Source: Rudaea cellulosilytica DSM 22992 (GTDB lineage: Bacteria; Pseudomonadota; Gammaproteobacteria; Xanthomonadales; Rhodanobacteraceae). Taken from it: a stretch of 64,000 nt of DNA. Made by a program: the position numbers and the translations under genes. The notes below the pieces were generated by a model. It was not told the DNA's origin and did no database searches. It saw only the letters and a list, made by a program, of their open reading frames with translations. Position 1 is the first letter of the stretch. Each line of letters starts with the position of its first letter. The stretch spans positions 967,652 to 1,031,651 of the forward strand of contig NZ_KB899241.1 of assembly GCF_000378125.1 (NCBI RefSeq), given 5' to 3'. Below are positions 17,098 through 26,043 of the stretch, one piece after another.

Positions 17098-17619
17098 ATG
17101 AAAATCCGCCAGACCGCCCTCGCCACCCTCGTGTTCGCCGCCGGCATCGGCATCGGCGTCGCCGGGCAGCAAAAGCTCGACGTCTCGCTGTTCCAGGGCA
17201 AATCCAATCTAGAGGCTGCGCGAGCCCTGCTTGGTTCCGCACGCACCCAGGCTGGCGACGGCAGCTGGGAGCGTATCGCGATCGGCCGCGTCTACTATCT
17301 CGGCGGCATGAAACCGGAAGGCCAGGCGATCTTCGATCAAGTGCTTGCGGAGAAACACAAGCCCAGCGACGAATTGCGCATCGCGCGCGTTTATCGCGAA
17401 GCCGGTGAATGGCACAAAGCCAAGCCCCTATTCGATCACTATCTCGTCGAAGAGCCCAAAGACGCGACCGACACCGCCGAAATCGGCAGTTACTATTTGA
17501 TGAGCGGAGACCGCCCCAAGGCGGAAGAACTTTTCACGCGCTCATTCGGGCTCAAGCCCGAGCTGTGGGCCACCGTCGCCGCCGCTGGCGGCTATCTCAA
17601 TGTAGCGCCGCAGGAGTAG
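17098..17619 (+). CDS. Exported TPR-like protein of unknown function
   Basis: A 173-residue protein from ATG 17098 with a clear ribosome binding site (AAGGAG). An N-terminal hydrophobic segment (residues 8-23) suggests export or a membrane anchor. The rest resembles tetratricopeptide helices (for example ERIAIGRVYYLGGMKPEGQAI and EIGSYYLMSGDRPKAEELF). No catalytic motif. It diverges from glnA and shares the 268-base intergenic region holding the NtrC sites, so some nitrogen effect is possible but not shown. Confidence 0.75.
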   Translation: MKIRQTALATLVFAAGIGIGVAGQQKLDVSLFQGKSNLEAARALLGSARTQAGDGSWERIAIGRVYYLGGMKPEGQAIFDQVLAEKHKPSDELRIARVYREAGEWHKAKPLFDHYLVEEPKDATDTAEIGSYYLMSGDRPKAEELFTRSFGLKPELWATVAAAGGYLNVAPQE

Positions 17620-17639
17620 CGCCCGCTCCGCGGCGGGCG

Positions 17640-18941
17640 TCAGTCGTTGATGCCCGCCGCACGGTTGAAATCGCCGATCGCGCCGACCAGCACCGTTACC
17701 GCCTCGCGTTCGACCTCGGTCAGATATGGGTTCCAGCAGTCCATCAGCATGACCACGCGCGTCGACGCGCCCCGGTTCCAGGCCTCATGCTCGAACGTGT
17801 CGTCGAATGCGAAGCACTCGCCTTCGCGCCACTCGCGCTTTTCGCCGCCGACGACGATGGCGCAGTTGTCGGGCACGATCAGCGGCAGGTGCGTGACCAG
17901 GCGCGTGTTGGTCACGCCGCGATGCGGCAGGATGTGCGTGCCCGGCGTCAGCAGCGAGAAACAGATCTCGGGCGCGTGTTCGCGGATGCGCACGATCGGC
18001 AGCGAATCGAGAATTGCCGCGGTTCGCGGGCAGCGCGCGCAGTTCTCGTCGTATCGCTCGCCGTGGCGGTAGAAGAAGAACGCGTCCCAGGCCGGTGGCG
18101 CCTCAGTGCCGGCAAGCTGGTCGCCGACGCGGTCGAGTGCGTTGGTGCCGAGGAACGGGGCGATGCCGCGCTCTTCACGCAGCACTTCGAGCAGTTCCGC
18201 CCGGATCACGTCCACATTTTCTTCGAGCACCGCATGCCACGGGAACAGCGCGCGATCGAAGTATGGCGTCGTCGGCAGGCCGGGAAAATAGAGAAATTTC
18301 GGCCGCTGGCGCGAATCGGGCAGGTCGGCACTCGCTTCGCCGAGATAGATATCGAGGCAGCGCATCACGCGCGCCAGTTCCGCGTCGCCGTGTTTCGCAC
18401 GCAGTGGTGCGAGCGCATCGGTGAGGGTCACGCGCCGATAGCGATCGGCAAAGTCCATCGCTTGCAGTACGCGCGCGCGCATCGCCGGCGGCGTGGTCGC
18501 TTCGTCGAGCCACAACCCCTGATTCTGCGCAGCGACGATCGCGCCAAAGTAGTGCACTGCGGCCTCACGCATGCGGCCAGCGCCCTCGTGGATTTGGGCG
18601 AGGAACAGGCGCGCGCGAAAAGCCGTCGGATCGAGGCCGATCGCCGTGTCCAGTGCCGTCGCCGCGGATTGTGCATCGCCGGCCGCGAGCCGGGCGAAGC
18701 CGAGGTTTTTCCATAGTTCGGCGCTACCTTTCTCTACCGTCGTCGCACGTTCGAGCATCGCCGCCGCCTGCGCGGCGCGGCCGGCCAGCAATGCGCGCTG
18801 GGCAAGATAGTTCAACGCTTCGAGATGGTCGGGGTCGTGCGCGAGGACACGAGCGAAAGCGGCGTCGGCCTCGTCGTAGCGAGAGGCCTCCGCGGCAACG
18901 CGCGCGTGCTGCAATTGCGTCTCGAATTCCGCATCGGCCAT
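17640..18941 (-). CDS. TPR plus aspartyl/asparaginyl beta-hydroxylase domain protein
   Basis: A 433-residue protein from ATG 18941. Residues about 5-130 are TPR helices (YDEADAAFARVLAHDPDHLEAL and two more). The C-terminal half is an Asp/Asn beta-hydroxylase domain: the 2OG-Fe core is seen in ILPHRGVTNTRLVTHLPLIVP, GGEKREWREGECFAFDD and FEHEAWN, including the conserved His residues and Arg. Bacterial members hydroxylate proteins or lipid A-type acyl chains in other species; the target here is unknown. It follows the all-TPR gene by five bases, so the two form an operon and probably act together. Confidence 0.86.
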   Translation of the reverse strand: MADAEFETQLQHARVAAEASRYDEADAAFARVLAHDPDHLEALNYLAQRALLAGRAAQAAAMLERATTVEKGSAELWKNLGFARLAAGDAQSAATALDTAIGLDPTAFRARLFLAQIHEGAGRMREAAVHYFGAIVAAQNQGLWLDEATTPPAMRARVLQAMDFADRYRRVTLTDALAPLRAKHGDAELARVMRCLDIYLGEASADLPDSRQRPKFLYFPGLPTTPYFDRALFPWHAVLEENVDVIRAELLEVLREERGIAPFLGTNALDRVGDQLAGTEAPPAWDAFFFYRHGERYDENCARCPRTAAILDSLPIVRIREHAPEICFSLLTPGTHILPHRGVTNTRLVTHLPLIVPDNCAIVVGGEKREWREGECFAFDDTFEHEAWNRGASTRVVMLMDCWNPYLTEVEREAVTVLVGAIGDFNRAAGIND

Positions 18942-18946
18942 CGTCG

Positions 18947-19966
18947 TCACGCCGTGCGCGCGAGTTCGGCGCGAACCTGTGCCGCTTCGTCGCCGCGACC
19001 GAGCTGGTCGAGCAGCGAGGCGAGCTGAGGACGCAACGTGTTCGCATCGGGCGAGTGCGCCACGCCGTCGGCGAGATAGCGTACGGCGGCCTCGCGATCG
19101 CCGAGCTTTTCCATGCACCAGGCGCAGGCGTTGATCGCGCCCGCGTGCGCGGGATCGAGTTCGAGCGCGCGCTTGTAGAACTTCAGCGCCTTCACCGTCT
19201 GCCCGAGCTTGCGCGCGATGTCGCCGAGCCCGGCGTTCGCGCCAAACTGCTGCTTGCCTTCGGCGAGCAGCGCGGCGAAGCCGTCACGCGCGACTTCGTC
19301 CTTGTTCTGGCGCATGCGCGCACGCGCGAGGAACAGCCAGGCGAAGGTCGAATCCGGACTCAGGCGCACGGCATTGGTGAATGCTTGCTCGGCGAAGGCG
19401 AACGCCTCCTGCGCGAAGAAGGCTCGCCCGAGCGCGGTCTGGATCGCCGCATCTTCGGGCCTCAGTTCCGCGGCGCGACTGAGGAATTTCGCGGCGTTCA
19501 CGGCGTCGCCTCGTGCAAGCTGCACGTTGCCGAGGCCCAATAGGATCAGCGGATCCTCATTCTCGAATGCGTCGACCGCGCGGCGCCCGATGCGGAAGCG
19601 GTTCTCGGCTTCTTCAAGTTCACCGTCGCGCAATTGCAGATGGCCGAGCACGCCGTGTGCCTCGACCAGGTTCGGGTCGAGTTCGAGCGCGCGCAGGAAC
19701 GCACCGCGCGCGGCCTCGTCCTGGCCGAGCTGCATGAGCACGCCGCCGAGCGAAAGATGCAGCCGAGCGACTTCGGGCGCGATCTGTACCGCGCGGCGCA
19801 GTAGCTCCATCGCGGCCGCACTGTCGCCGCGCTGGTGCAACAGCACACCGAGCAAATGCAAAGCGTCGACATCGTCTGCGTGGTCGACGAGATAGTCGCG
19901 ATAGTCGCGTTCGGCGGCGGCGATGTCGCCATCGCGATGCCGCTGCAGGATTTCTTCAAGGATCAT
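18947..19966 (-). CDS. Tetratricopeptide-repeat protein
   Basis: A 339-residue protein built almost wholly of about eight TPR units; clear ones are ALHLLGVLLHQRGDSAAAME, LHLSLGGVLMQLGQDEAARG and ALKFYKRALELDPAHAGAI. No signal peptide. It begins the operon with the hydroxylase gene and may present substrates or partners to it (inference). Repeat copy B lies 63 bases upstream of its ATG. Confidence 0.85.
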   Translation of the reverse strand: MILEEILQRHRDGDIAAAERDYRDYLVDHADDVDALHLLGVLLHQRGDSAAAMELLRRAVQIAPEVARLHLSLGGVLMQLGQDEAARGAFLRALELDPNLVEAHGVLGHLQLRDGELEEAENRFRIGRRAVDAFENEDPLILLGLGNVQLARGDAVNAAKFLSRAAELRPEDAAIQTALGRAFFAQEAFAFAEQAFTNAVRLSPDSTFAWLFLARARMRQNKDEVARDGFAALLAEGKQQFGANAGLGDIARKLGQTVKALKFYKRALELDPAHAGAINACAWCMEKLGDREAAVRYLADGVAHSPDANTLRPQLASLLDQLGRGDEAAQVRAELARTA

Positions 19967-20028
19967 TGCCGAAAGTGGTCGTGAATCAGGCGGTCATGAT
20001 AGGGGAAAAGCGCGACCGGAACCCGTGT

Positions 20029-20175
20029 CTAGAACCTATCTCAAACCGTAGCGAGCGAAGCCAGTTCGCGCGTCGCCGGAGCGCAGGAACCGGAGCATAC
20101 ACAGAAGTATGTGAGGATTCCGAGCACCGCCGACGTGCGAAATGTCGAGCGCAGTAGTTTTGAGATAGGTTCTAG
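20029..20175. repeat. Palindromic dispersed repeat, copy B
   Basis: The best-preserved copy. It runs from CTAG to CTAG with perfect 17-base terminal inverted repeats (CTAGAACCTATCTCAAA and its complement). Inner arms pair imperfectly around a central CATAC...GTATG palindrome. The right-hand CTAG supplies the TAG stop of the YheT-like hydrolase. Same orientation as copies A and C. Confidence 0.9.
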
Positions 20176-21164
20176 ACGGAATGATCGGGCAAGTGCGCCT
20201 TCATTCGCCCGGCGAGAAAATCCTCTGCCCAGCTGCGCAGGCTCGTATCGGCGATGAATCCGCAGTGACCGCCGTGCGGCACGATAACGAGCTCGGTCGA
20301 CGCTGAAAGCTTCAATGCGTGGAAATCGGCGACCGGAATGATCGGATCGTCCGCGGCGGTGAGGATCGTCGCCGGCACATCGAGCGTCGCCAGCGCATCG
20401 CCCGCGATCGAATAGCCGTTGAAATAATTTTCCACCGTGCCGAAATCGGTATGTCGGCTGACCAGGCTCTGGGTCAGTTCGCGCAGGTTGCCACGCAACT
20501 CGTCCGTGGCGAACAACGTCACCTGCGGGAACAACGCCTGCTTGCGCTTGAGCGAACTGCGCCACTTGCGCAGGAAATAGTAGGAATAGACCGGCGATGA
20601 CTCGATCGCACGCATCGCCACGCTCGGACTGATCGGCGGGCAGACCGCGAACACCCATGCCAGCTCGACGCCCGCCTTGCGCGCGCGCAACGCCGCGCGC
20701 AAGGCGAAATTGCCGCCGAGCGAATAACCGCCGACGATCAGCGGGCGCTGCGGAAATGCCGCCGCGATCGCGGCGAGCGCGCCGACCACTTCCTCGATGC
20801 GACAGGAATGGAAGATCTCGCGGTTGAGATGGTGCGTGTCGCCATGGTCGCGGAAATTGAGGCGGAACAGGTCGCAGCCTTCGGCAAGCAGGCGCGCGCC
20901 CGTGCCGCGCACGTAGGTCGACTGCACGCTGCCTTCCCAGCCGTGCAGCAACACGACTAGTGCGCGCGGCTGCGGCAGCGCGGTCTGGCGCGTATGAAAG
21001 CCCTGCAGGCGTACACCGTCGCCGCAATCGAGGATGTGCTCGGTCGCACCGTTTTCGACCAGTGCGCCGCGATGACGGAAGAAGTAGCGGCGCACGCCGC
21101 TCGACGCGAGCACCGACTGCAAATGCGGATTGCGCAGCCAGCGACGAGGACGGAAGGTTTCCAC
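20172..21164 (-). CDS. YheT-family alpha/beta hydrolase
   Basis: A 330-residue protein of the YheT/EMB8 family. It has the opening PRRWLRNPHLQSVL, the LLHGWEG oxyanion region, nucleophile Ser near residue 147 in GGYSLGG, and the catalytic His in HGGHCGF near residue 303. Family members are esterases or thioesterases of unclear substrate. The start is GTG 21164, whose first base belongs to the CTAG end of repeat copy C; the sequence GAGATAGG from the repeat sits where a ribosome binding site would be. The stop TAG comes from copy B. The gene is thus bounded exactly by two directly repeated elements. Confidence 0.87.
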   Translation of the reverse strand: METFRPRRWLRNPHLQSVLASSGVRRYFFRHRGALVENGATEHILDCGDGVRLQGFHTRQTALPQPRALVVLLHGWEGSVQSTYVRGTGARLLAEGCDLFRLNFRDHGDTHHLNREIFHSCRIEEVVGALAAIAAAFPQRPLIVGGYSLGGNFALRAALRARKAGVELAWVFAVCPPISPSVAMRAIESSPVYSYYFLRKWRSSLKRKQALFPQVTLFATDELRGNLRELTQSLVSRHTDFGTVENYFNGYSIAGDALATLDVPATILTAADDPIIPVADFHALKLSASTELVIVPHGGHCGFIADTSLRSWAEDFLAGRMKAHLPDHSV

Positions 21165-21392
21165 TAGAACCTATCTCAAGACGTAGCGAGCGAAGACAGT
21201 TCGCGCATCGCCGGAGCGCAGGAACCGGAGCATACAAACAAGTATGTGAGGATTACATGCCGCTCCTGCGGCATGCCCTGCGGGCCAGCTTCGCTGTTCG
21301 CTTCGGCTTCCTGCCTTCGCAGTCCGAGCACCGCCGGCGCGCCCGATTTTGGTTTGAATCGGGTCGAGCGCAGTAGTTTTGAGATAGGTTCC
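21164..21392. repeat. Palindromic dispersed repeat, copy C, with nested insertion
   Basis: Same ends as copies A and B (CTAGAACCTATCTCAAG on the left, GTTTTGAGATAGGTTC on the right) but about 80 bases longer. Extra sequence at about 21255-21322 contains the hairpin ATGCCGC / GCGGCAT, and a second extra block forms CCCGATT / AATCGGG. Both extras are themselves palindromic and sit inside the element. Confidence 0.88.
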
Positions 21393-21415
21393 AGCGCGCT
21401 CACCGGCCGGTTCCG

Positions 21416-22213
21416 CTACTCATAGCCCAGCGCCGCCGCGATGCGCGCACGCGCCGTCTCCGCGATCTCTCGCCGGCCCTCGCCGTCGACTGCGAACGGT
21501 TCGAGGAAATGCACCTCGGCATCCATGCCGGGGCCGCCGAGCAAGCGCACGAAGTTGCCGAAGAAACTTTCGTTTGCGCCGAACGGCACGGACAAATCCA
21601 TTTTTCCACTTTTGCCGTAGCACAGCGCAACCGGCTGGATCGGTGCCTGCGCATCGACCGCGACCTGAAAGATGCGTGCATGGAACGTGCGTACCTTGTC
21701 GCCCGGCCCGGTGCCGCCTTCGGGAAATATTCCCGCCGAGCCGCTCGACTTCAGGTGCGCGACCACGTTTTCCGTCACCGAGGCGAGCGAATGCGTCGAA
21801 CCACGCTGGTGGTAGATCGTGCCGGCACGCGTCGCCAGCCAGCCGACGAACGGCCAGCGCGCGATCTCGCTTTTCGCGACGAAACTCATCATGCGCTGGC
21901 TATGCATCAGTTCGATGTCCATCCACGACACGTGATTGGCGACGAACAGCGTCGCTCCCGGCAACGGCTCGCCGATGCGCCGGATGCGGAAACCGAAACG
22001 ACGGATCAGCGCGCCCGACCACCAACGCGTCGCCCAATGGTCGAAGCGCTCGCCGCGCACGCGCAGCTTCGCACCAAGCGGCGAGAATACGAAGATCGCC
22101 AGCGGCGGCGCGATGACGATATGCAGAAGCAGCAGCGGCACGCGGACGAAATAGCGTAGCGGCCGCATCAGGTCGCGGCGCGGCATGGCGGTATTGTCGA
22201 GCGCGGCATTCAT
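21416..22213 (-). CDS. 1-acyl-sn-glycerol-3-phosphate acyltransferase (PlsC-like)
   Basis: A 265-residue protein from ATG 22213. It has an N-terminal membrane helix (LLLLHIVIAPPLAIFVF), the acyltransferase motif NHVSWMD (H-x4-D) and the acceptor-binding motif FPEGGTGPG. It would add a second acyl chain to lysophosphatidate in the inner membrane, the step after PlsB. The substrate range is not certain: olsA-type lyso-lipid acyltransferases look similar. Repeat copy C lies just past its 3' end. Confidence 0.86.
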   Translation of the reverse strand: MNAALDNTAMPRRDLMRPLRYFVRVPLLLLHIVIAPPLAIFVFSPLGAKLRVRGERFDHWATRWWSGALIRRFGFRIRRIGEPLPGATLFVANHVSWMDIELMHSQRMMSFVAKSEIARWPFVGWLATRAGTIYHQRGSTHSLASVTENVVAHLKSSGSAGIFPEGGTGPGDKVRTFHARIFQVAVDAQAPIQPVALCYGKSGKMDLSVPFGANESFFGNFVRLLGGPGMDAEVHFLEPFAVDGEGRREIAETARARIAAALGYE

Positions 22214-22280
22214 CGGTCGCGATGGTAGCCAAGCGCGCCTCGTACCGCCACCGCTGCTATGCAACAACGATGGAACCGAT

Positions 22281-22718
22281 TCAGCTTGTGGGAATCGCCT
22301 GCTTCGGCACCACCGCCATCGTCAGCCGCGAGATGCAGACGAGCTTGCCCACTTCGTCTTCGATGCGGATCTCCCAAACCTGGGTCGAACGCCCGACATG
22401 CAGCGGCCGCGCGGTGCCGGTCACGCTACCGCTCGCCACCGCCCGCACGTGGTTGGCGTTGATGTCGAGGCCAACCGCGTAGAACCCGGGGTCGCAGCAC
22501 AGCATCGCCGCGTAACTGCCCAGCGTTTCCGCGAGCGCGACCGAGGCGCCGCCGTGCAGGATGCCGTAGGGTTGGTGCGTGCGCGCGTCGACCGGCATCG
22601 TGCCGCGCACGAAATCCTCGCCGATCTCGGTGATCTCGATGCCGATCGTGTTCATCAACGTCTTCTGGTTCGCCTGCTTGATTGCGGCGAGATCGGGTTG
22701 GGTTTTCCACAACGGCAT
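22281..22718 (-). CDS. Hotdog-fold acyl-CoA thioesterase (PaaI/MenI-like)
   Basis: A 145-residue single hotdog domain. The stretch HQPYGILHGGASVALAETLGS is the conserved helix with catalytic region of the YdiI/EntH/PaaI group, which hydrolyse aromatic or acyl-CoA thioesters. No menaquinone or enterobactin genes are nearby, so the substrate is open. It lies 36 bases after hemY on the same strand. Confidence 0.85.
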   Translation of the reverse strand: MPLWKTQPDLAAIKQANQKTLMNTIGIEITEIGEDFVRGTMPVDARTHQPYGILHGGASVALAETLGSYAAMLCCDPGFYAVGLDINANHVRAVASGSVTGTARPLHVGRSTQVWEIRIEDEVGKLVCISRLTMAVVPKQAIPTS

Positions 22719-22754
22719 GCTTCGATCCTTTCGTTCGTGTTGTGTGGCGCCGCC

Positions 22755-24017
22755 TTACTGACGTGGCAGCACGAGCGTGGGCACACCGTGCGCACTGCGT
22801 TGCTCGACCACGCTCGCGCGCGTGTCGAGCGTGCCGCGCAGAGTGTCCGGCAGCGATTCGGTCTTTTCGCCGCGTGCGGCGCGCAAGGCGTTGCGATACG
22901 CGCGCTGCGCGGTGTCCTCGTCCTTGAGCCCGACGCAGGCATCGCCGAGCGCTTCCCACAGTTGTGCATCGGGCGCGATCGCGAGGCCTCGGCCGAGGTA
23001 TTCGCGCGCCTTGCCCCAGAGTTCGCTCTGGTTGCACAGGCGGCCGAGGGTGAGCATCAAGCCGGCGCTGTTAGGCTGCGCCGCGATCCAGCCCTCGGCC
23101 TGGCGCAGGCGCGCGGCGACATCCGACGGCCCGAGTTCGGCGTAGGCGCGCACGAGGTTTTCCGACCAGTCACGACGCAACGCGGATTCGATTTCGCCGA
23201 TCGCGGGAAGCGGCTGGCCGAGCGCGGCGGTGCGCCTGGCGTAGGCGATCACGAGCGGTTCGCGCTGGCGTTGCGCGCGGCTCAGCCCCGACCAGATGCC
23301 CGCCAGCGCGTCTGCGCGTGGCGCATTCGTCAGTGCCGCGGCGAGCGTGTCCGTTTCGAGCTCGGCAAAATCCGCGTCCGCGAGCGCATGGGTTTTCGTG
23401 TAGGCGGACAGCGCGGCGAGTGCCGTAGCCGAATCCCCGCCGCGACCGGCCGCTTCGATCAGGCTACGCAGCGCCGCGGGCGGCAACGGCGCTTTCGCCA
23501 TCGCGTCCTTGAGCAAGGCGAGCGCATCGGCATTGCGGCCGTCGTCGAGCAGGAAGCGGGCGCGCAGCGCAAGCGCGGCCTGCGGCGCGAGCGCCGCCGC
23601 TTCATCGAGTGCAGCGCTGGCCTGCTCGGCATCGCCCCGCCGATGCGCGGAACGGGCACGCTCGAGCAGCGCCGGAGCCTGCAAGGCTTGCACGTGCGCG
23701 GCGCGCTCGAGTGATTTCGCCGCCTGCGCATGGCGCCCCTCGGCCGCGGCGATGAGTCCGTCGGCAATGCGTTCGTGTCCGCGCTGCAACGCACGCCGGC
23801 GCAAGGCGCGACCCGGCCAGAACACGGCACGGAAGATCAGGCTCAGAATCGCCCAGAGCAGCAAGGCGGCGATCACGCCGAACACGAAACTCGTTTCGAT
23901 GCGCCAGCCGGCAAAACGCAGGCGAACTTCGCCCGGATCGAGCGCGAGCGCGTGCCAGCCCCACGCCGCGGCGACCGCGACGATCAACAACAACAGCACG
24001 GCGGTCCACGATCTCAC
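22755..24017 (-). CDS. hemY: HemY-like membrane TPR protein
   Basis: A 420-residue protein with two N-terminal membrane helices (about residues 5-24 and 42-65), the HemY_N region (WRIETSFVFGVIAALLL, FWPGRALRRRALQRG) and then TPR helices facing the cytoplasm or periplasm. This is the proteobacterial hemY linked to haem synthesis by operon context, not protoporphyrinogen oxidase. Its ATG overlaps the hemX stop by four bases. Confidence 0.9.
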   Translation of the reverse strand: MRSWTAVLLLLIVAVAAAWGWHALALDPGEVRLRFAGWRIETSFVFGVIAALLLWAILSLIFRAVFWPGRALRRRALQRGHERIADGLIAAAEGRHAQAAKSLERAAHVQALQAPALLERARSAHRRGDAEQASAALDEAAALAPQAALALRARFLLDDGRNADALALLKDAMAKAPLPPAALRSLIEAAGRGGDSATALAALSAYTKTHALADADFAELETDTLAAALTNAPRADALAGIWSGLSRAQRQREPLVIAYARRTAALGQPLPAIGEIESALRRDWSENLVRAYAELGPSDVAARLRQAEGWIAAQPNSAGLMLTLGRLCNQSELWGKAREYLGRGLAIAPDAQLWEALGDACVGLKDEDTAQRAYRNALRAARGEKTESLPDTLRGTLDTRASVVEQRSAHGVPTLVLPRQ

Positions 24018-25147
24018 GACTGGCCTTCCGCTTGCGCCGGTGCGACGGGTTTCGCCGGCTCGGCCGCGGGCGCGGCTTGCAGGCTGTGCGTCGTGCGCAG
24101 GTTGCGCAGTTCCTTGAGCGCTGCGCCGAGCACGTTCGGCGCGGGCGGCGCGATCGCCGTTTTCGCCAGACCATCGAGTGTCGCCTGCGCTTTCGCTGCT
24201 TCGGGTGAAGCCGTGTCGAAGTCGTGCGCGAGCTGTGCACGCGCTGCGGTCAGGGCCTGTTGCCAGCGCTGCGCATCGTGCACCAGCAACGCTGCCTGTG
24301 CATCGCGCAGACTCGCGTCGAGCAACGTGCGCGCGAGCAGTGGATCGTTGCGTCCGAAGCCGGCGCCCGCATCGTCGTCGCGGCGGATGCGGATGAACTG
24401 GCCGAACACGCGCGCAAAGCGCGAACCCGGTTGGGCCGCGCTGGATTCTTCGTCGTGTTGCCGGGTCGGCAGCTGCGCCAGCGACTCGCGCAACTGTGCC
24501 AGCGACTGCTGCTGCGCCGACGGATTGTTCGCCTGCAGCTCGCCGAGTGCCGCGATCTCCGCGTTGATGCTCTGCCGTACCGAGGCGAACGCGGCATCAT
24601 TGGCCTGCGCCAGCGCCGCGTCGGCGAGTCGGTACGCAGCCAGCGAAGGCGCTGGATCGGTGAACAGCGCATAGCGTTCCTGCGCGAGCACGAGCAGCAA
24701 TTCGGCTTCGTTGAGCAACAGCGCATCGTGACCGGACAGGCGCTTCTCGGCGAGATTCGCGATCGCGTCTTCGGACAGGCGCGCGCGCTCGGACAGGCCG
24801 AGCACCTGCGCGCGCAGCGAGTCGTTGACTTTGGCCGTGTCGTCGAGCCGCGTGCGCAGTGTCTGCGCCTCGCTTTTGCTTGCATCGGCGCTGCGGCGCA
24901 ACGCCTCGACCTCGTCGCGCAGCTTCTGCGCGGCGGAAGTCTCCGTCTGCACCGTCGCTTCGTGGCCCTGCTCGATGCCCTGGAGCCGCCAGTAACCGTA
25001 ACCCGCCGCGGCGAGGAGGAGCACCAACAACAGCCAGCCGAAACCACCCGTACCGCGCCGAGGCGGAGGAGTAGGCATCGGCGCGGGCGGATTTTCGACC
25101 GGCGCCGGCAACACGCTTAGAGGATCGGCCGCATCGTTTTCGCTCAT
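24014..25147 (-). CDS. hemX: HemX-like membrane protein
   Basis: A 377-residue protein with a Pro-rich cytoplasmic N-terminus, one membrane helix (residues about 36-54, FGWLLLVLLLAAAGYGYW), a coiled coil (about 70-125) and a HemX domain (LNEAELLLVLAQERYALF, LRESLAQLPTR). Formerly called uroporphyrinogen-III methyltransferase, but no SAM-binding motif is visible. It pairs with hemY; hemC and hemD, usually upstream, are not in the next genes here. Confidence 0.9.
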   Translation of the reverse strand: MSENDAADPLSVLPAPVENPPAPMPTPPPRRGTGGFGWLLLVLLLAAAGYGYWRLQGIEQGHEATVQTETSAAQKLRDEVEALRRSADASKSEAQTLRTRLDDTAKVNDSLRAQVLGLSERARLSEDAIANLAEKRLSGHDALLLNEAELLLVLAQERYALFTDPAPSLAAYRLADAALAQANDAAFASVRQSINAEIAALGELQANNPSAQQQSLAQLRESLAQLPTRQHDEESSAAQPGSRFARVFGQFIRIRRDDDAGAGFGRNDPLLARTLLDASLRDAQAALLVHDAQRWQQALTAARAQLAHDFDTASPEAAKAQATLDGLAKTAIAPPAPNVLGAALKELRNLRTTHSLQAAPAAEPAKPVAPAQAEGQS

Positions 25148-25229
25148 GCCCGCATGCTAACCAAACGTCGAGCGCCGTGCACGGGCTTGGGTCGCCAGCG
25201 GCGGCGAGGCATTTGCGCAGAAATGACCC

Positions 25230-26012
25230 TTACGCGGCCTCGATCAACCGCGCCAGTTCCGCCTTCAGCGCATGCCCGCGCGCCTTGAGCCACTCGCGCT
25301 GTTCCTTCCAGTCAGGATAGAGCGAACCGACCAGGGCCCAGAAACGCGGCGAATGGTCACGATAGCGCAGGTGGCAGAGTTCGTGGACGACGACGTATTT
25401 CAGTGCTTCCGGCGGCGCCAGCGCGAGGGCAAGATCGAGCGTGACCGCATCGCGCGTGTCGAGACTGCCCCACAGGCTCTTCAGCGACTTCACACGCACG
25501 CCGGTCGGTGCGCGGCCGAGTTCGGGCACATAGCGCGCGAGCAGGCGCGAGACGTCGCGGCGGATCTGCGCTTGCAAAAACGAATGCAGCAAAGAGCGTG
25601 CGGCGGTCAGCGTGCGCTTGTTGTGCGGCTTGGGCAACGTGAGCACGAGACGGTCTTCGCCGTCGAGTTCGATGTGCGGGAAGGCTCCATCGCGCCAGAC
25701 CAGGCGCTTGGTCTCGCCGCGCATAGGAATCAGCGTGGGCCGCCCCGGCTCAATCGGCGGTGGTGCGTCCTCGATCTGCAGTTCGTCGAGTTTGCGCTCG
25801 AGCCAGTTCGCGTGCTTGCGCAGGAAGGCGAATACCTGCGCGGGATGCGTCGACGGCGGATATGACACGCGCGCGCCACCCGAAGTTACGGTCAGGCGTA
25901 GGCGCCGTGCGCGCGGATGCGCGGCGCGCAACACCTTGATCGTGTCGCCGTCGTCGGTCGAGAGTTCGAGATAATTGTTTTGCTCTGCCAAGGTCATGTC
26001 GATAAACCTCAT
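25230..26012 (-). CDS. YgjP-like zinc metallopeptidase (DUF45/M48-type)
   Basis: A 260-residue protein from ATG 26012, chosen for its GAGGT ribosome binding site. The zinc motif HELCH is near residue 209 (VVHELCHLRYRDHSPRFW), with the downstream W-LVGSLYPDWKEQR typical of the YgjP family. The N-terminal part is a beta-rich domain (ARRLRLTVTSGGARVSYPPS). It is probably cytoplasmic; the substrate is unknown. It lies 31 bases after rdgC on the same strand. Confidence 0.86.
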   Translation of the reverse strand: MRFIDMTLAEQNNYLELSTDDGDTIKVLRAAHPRARRLRLTVTSGGARVSYPPSTHPAQVFAFLRKHANWLERKLDELQIEDAPPPIEPGRPTLIPMRGETKRLVWRDGAFPHIELDGEDRLVLTLPKPHNKRTLTAARSLLHSFLQAQIRRDVSRLLARYVPELGRAPTGVRVKSLKSLWGSLDTRDAVTLDLALALAPPEALKYVVVHELCHLRYRDHSPRFWALVGSLYPDWKEQREWLKARGHALKAELARLIEAA

Positions 26013-26043
26013 AAATACCTCGGCGTCGCGTAACCGGGTTGTT

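Noticed and set aside
20029-21392. A composite transposon carrying the YheT-like gene
   Set aside because: No transposase in the elements and no visible target duplication around the outer ends; kept only as a cassette possibility.
21176-21403. A 75-residue minus-strand frame inside repeat copy C
   Set aside because: Entirely within a palindromic repeat and its insert; related frames arise in other copies without a start signal.
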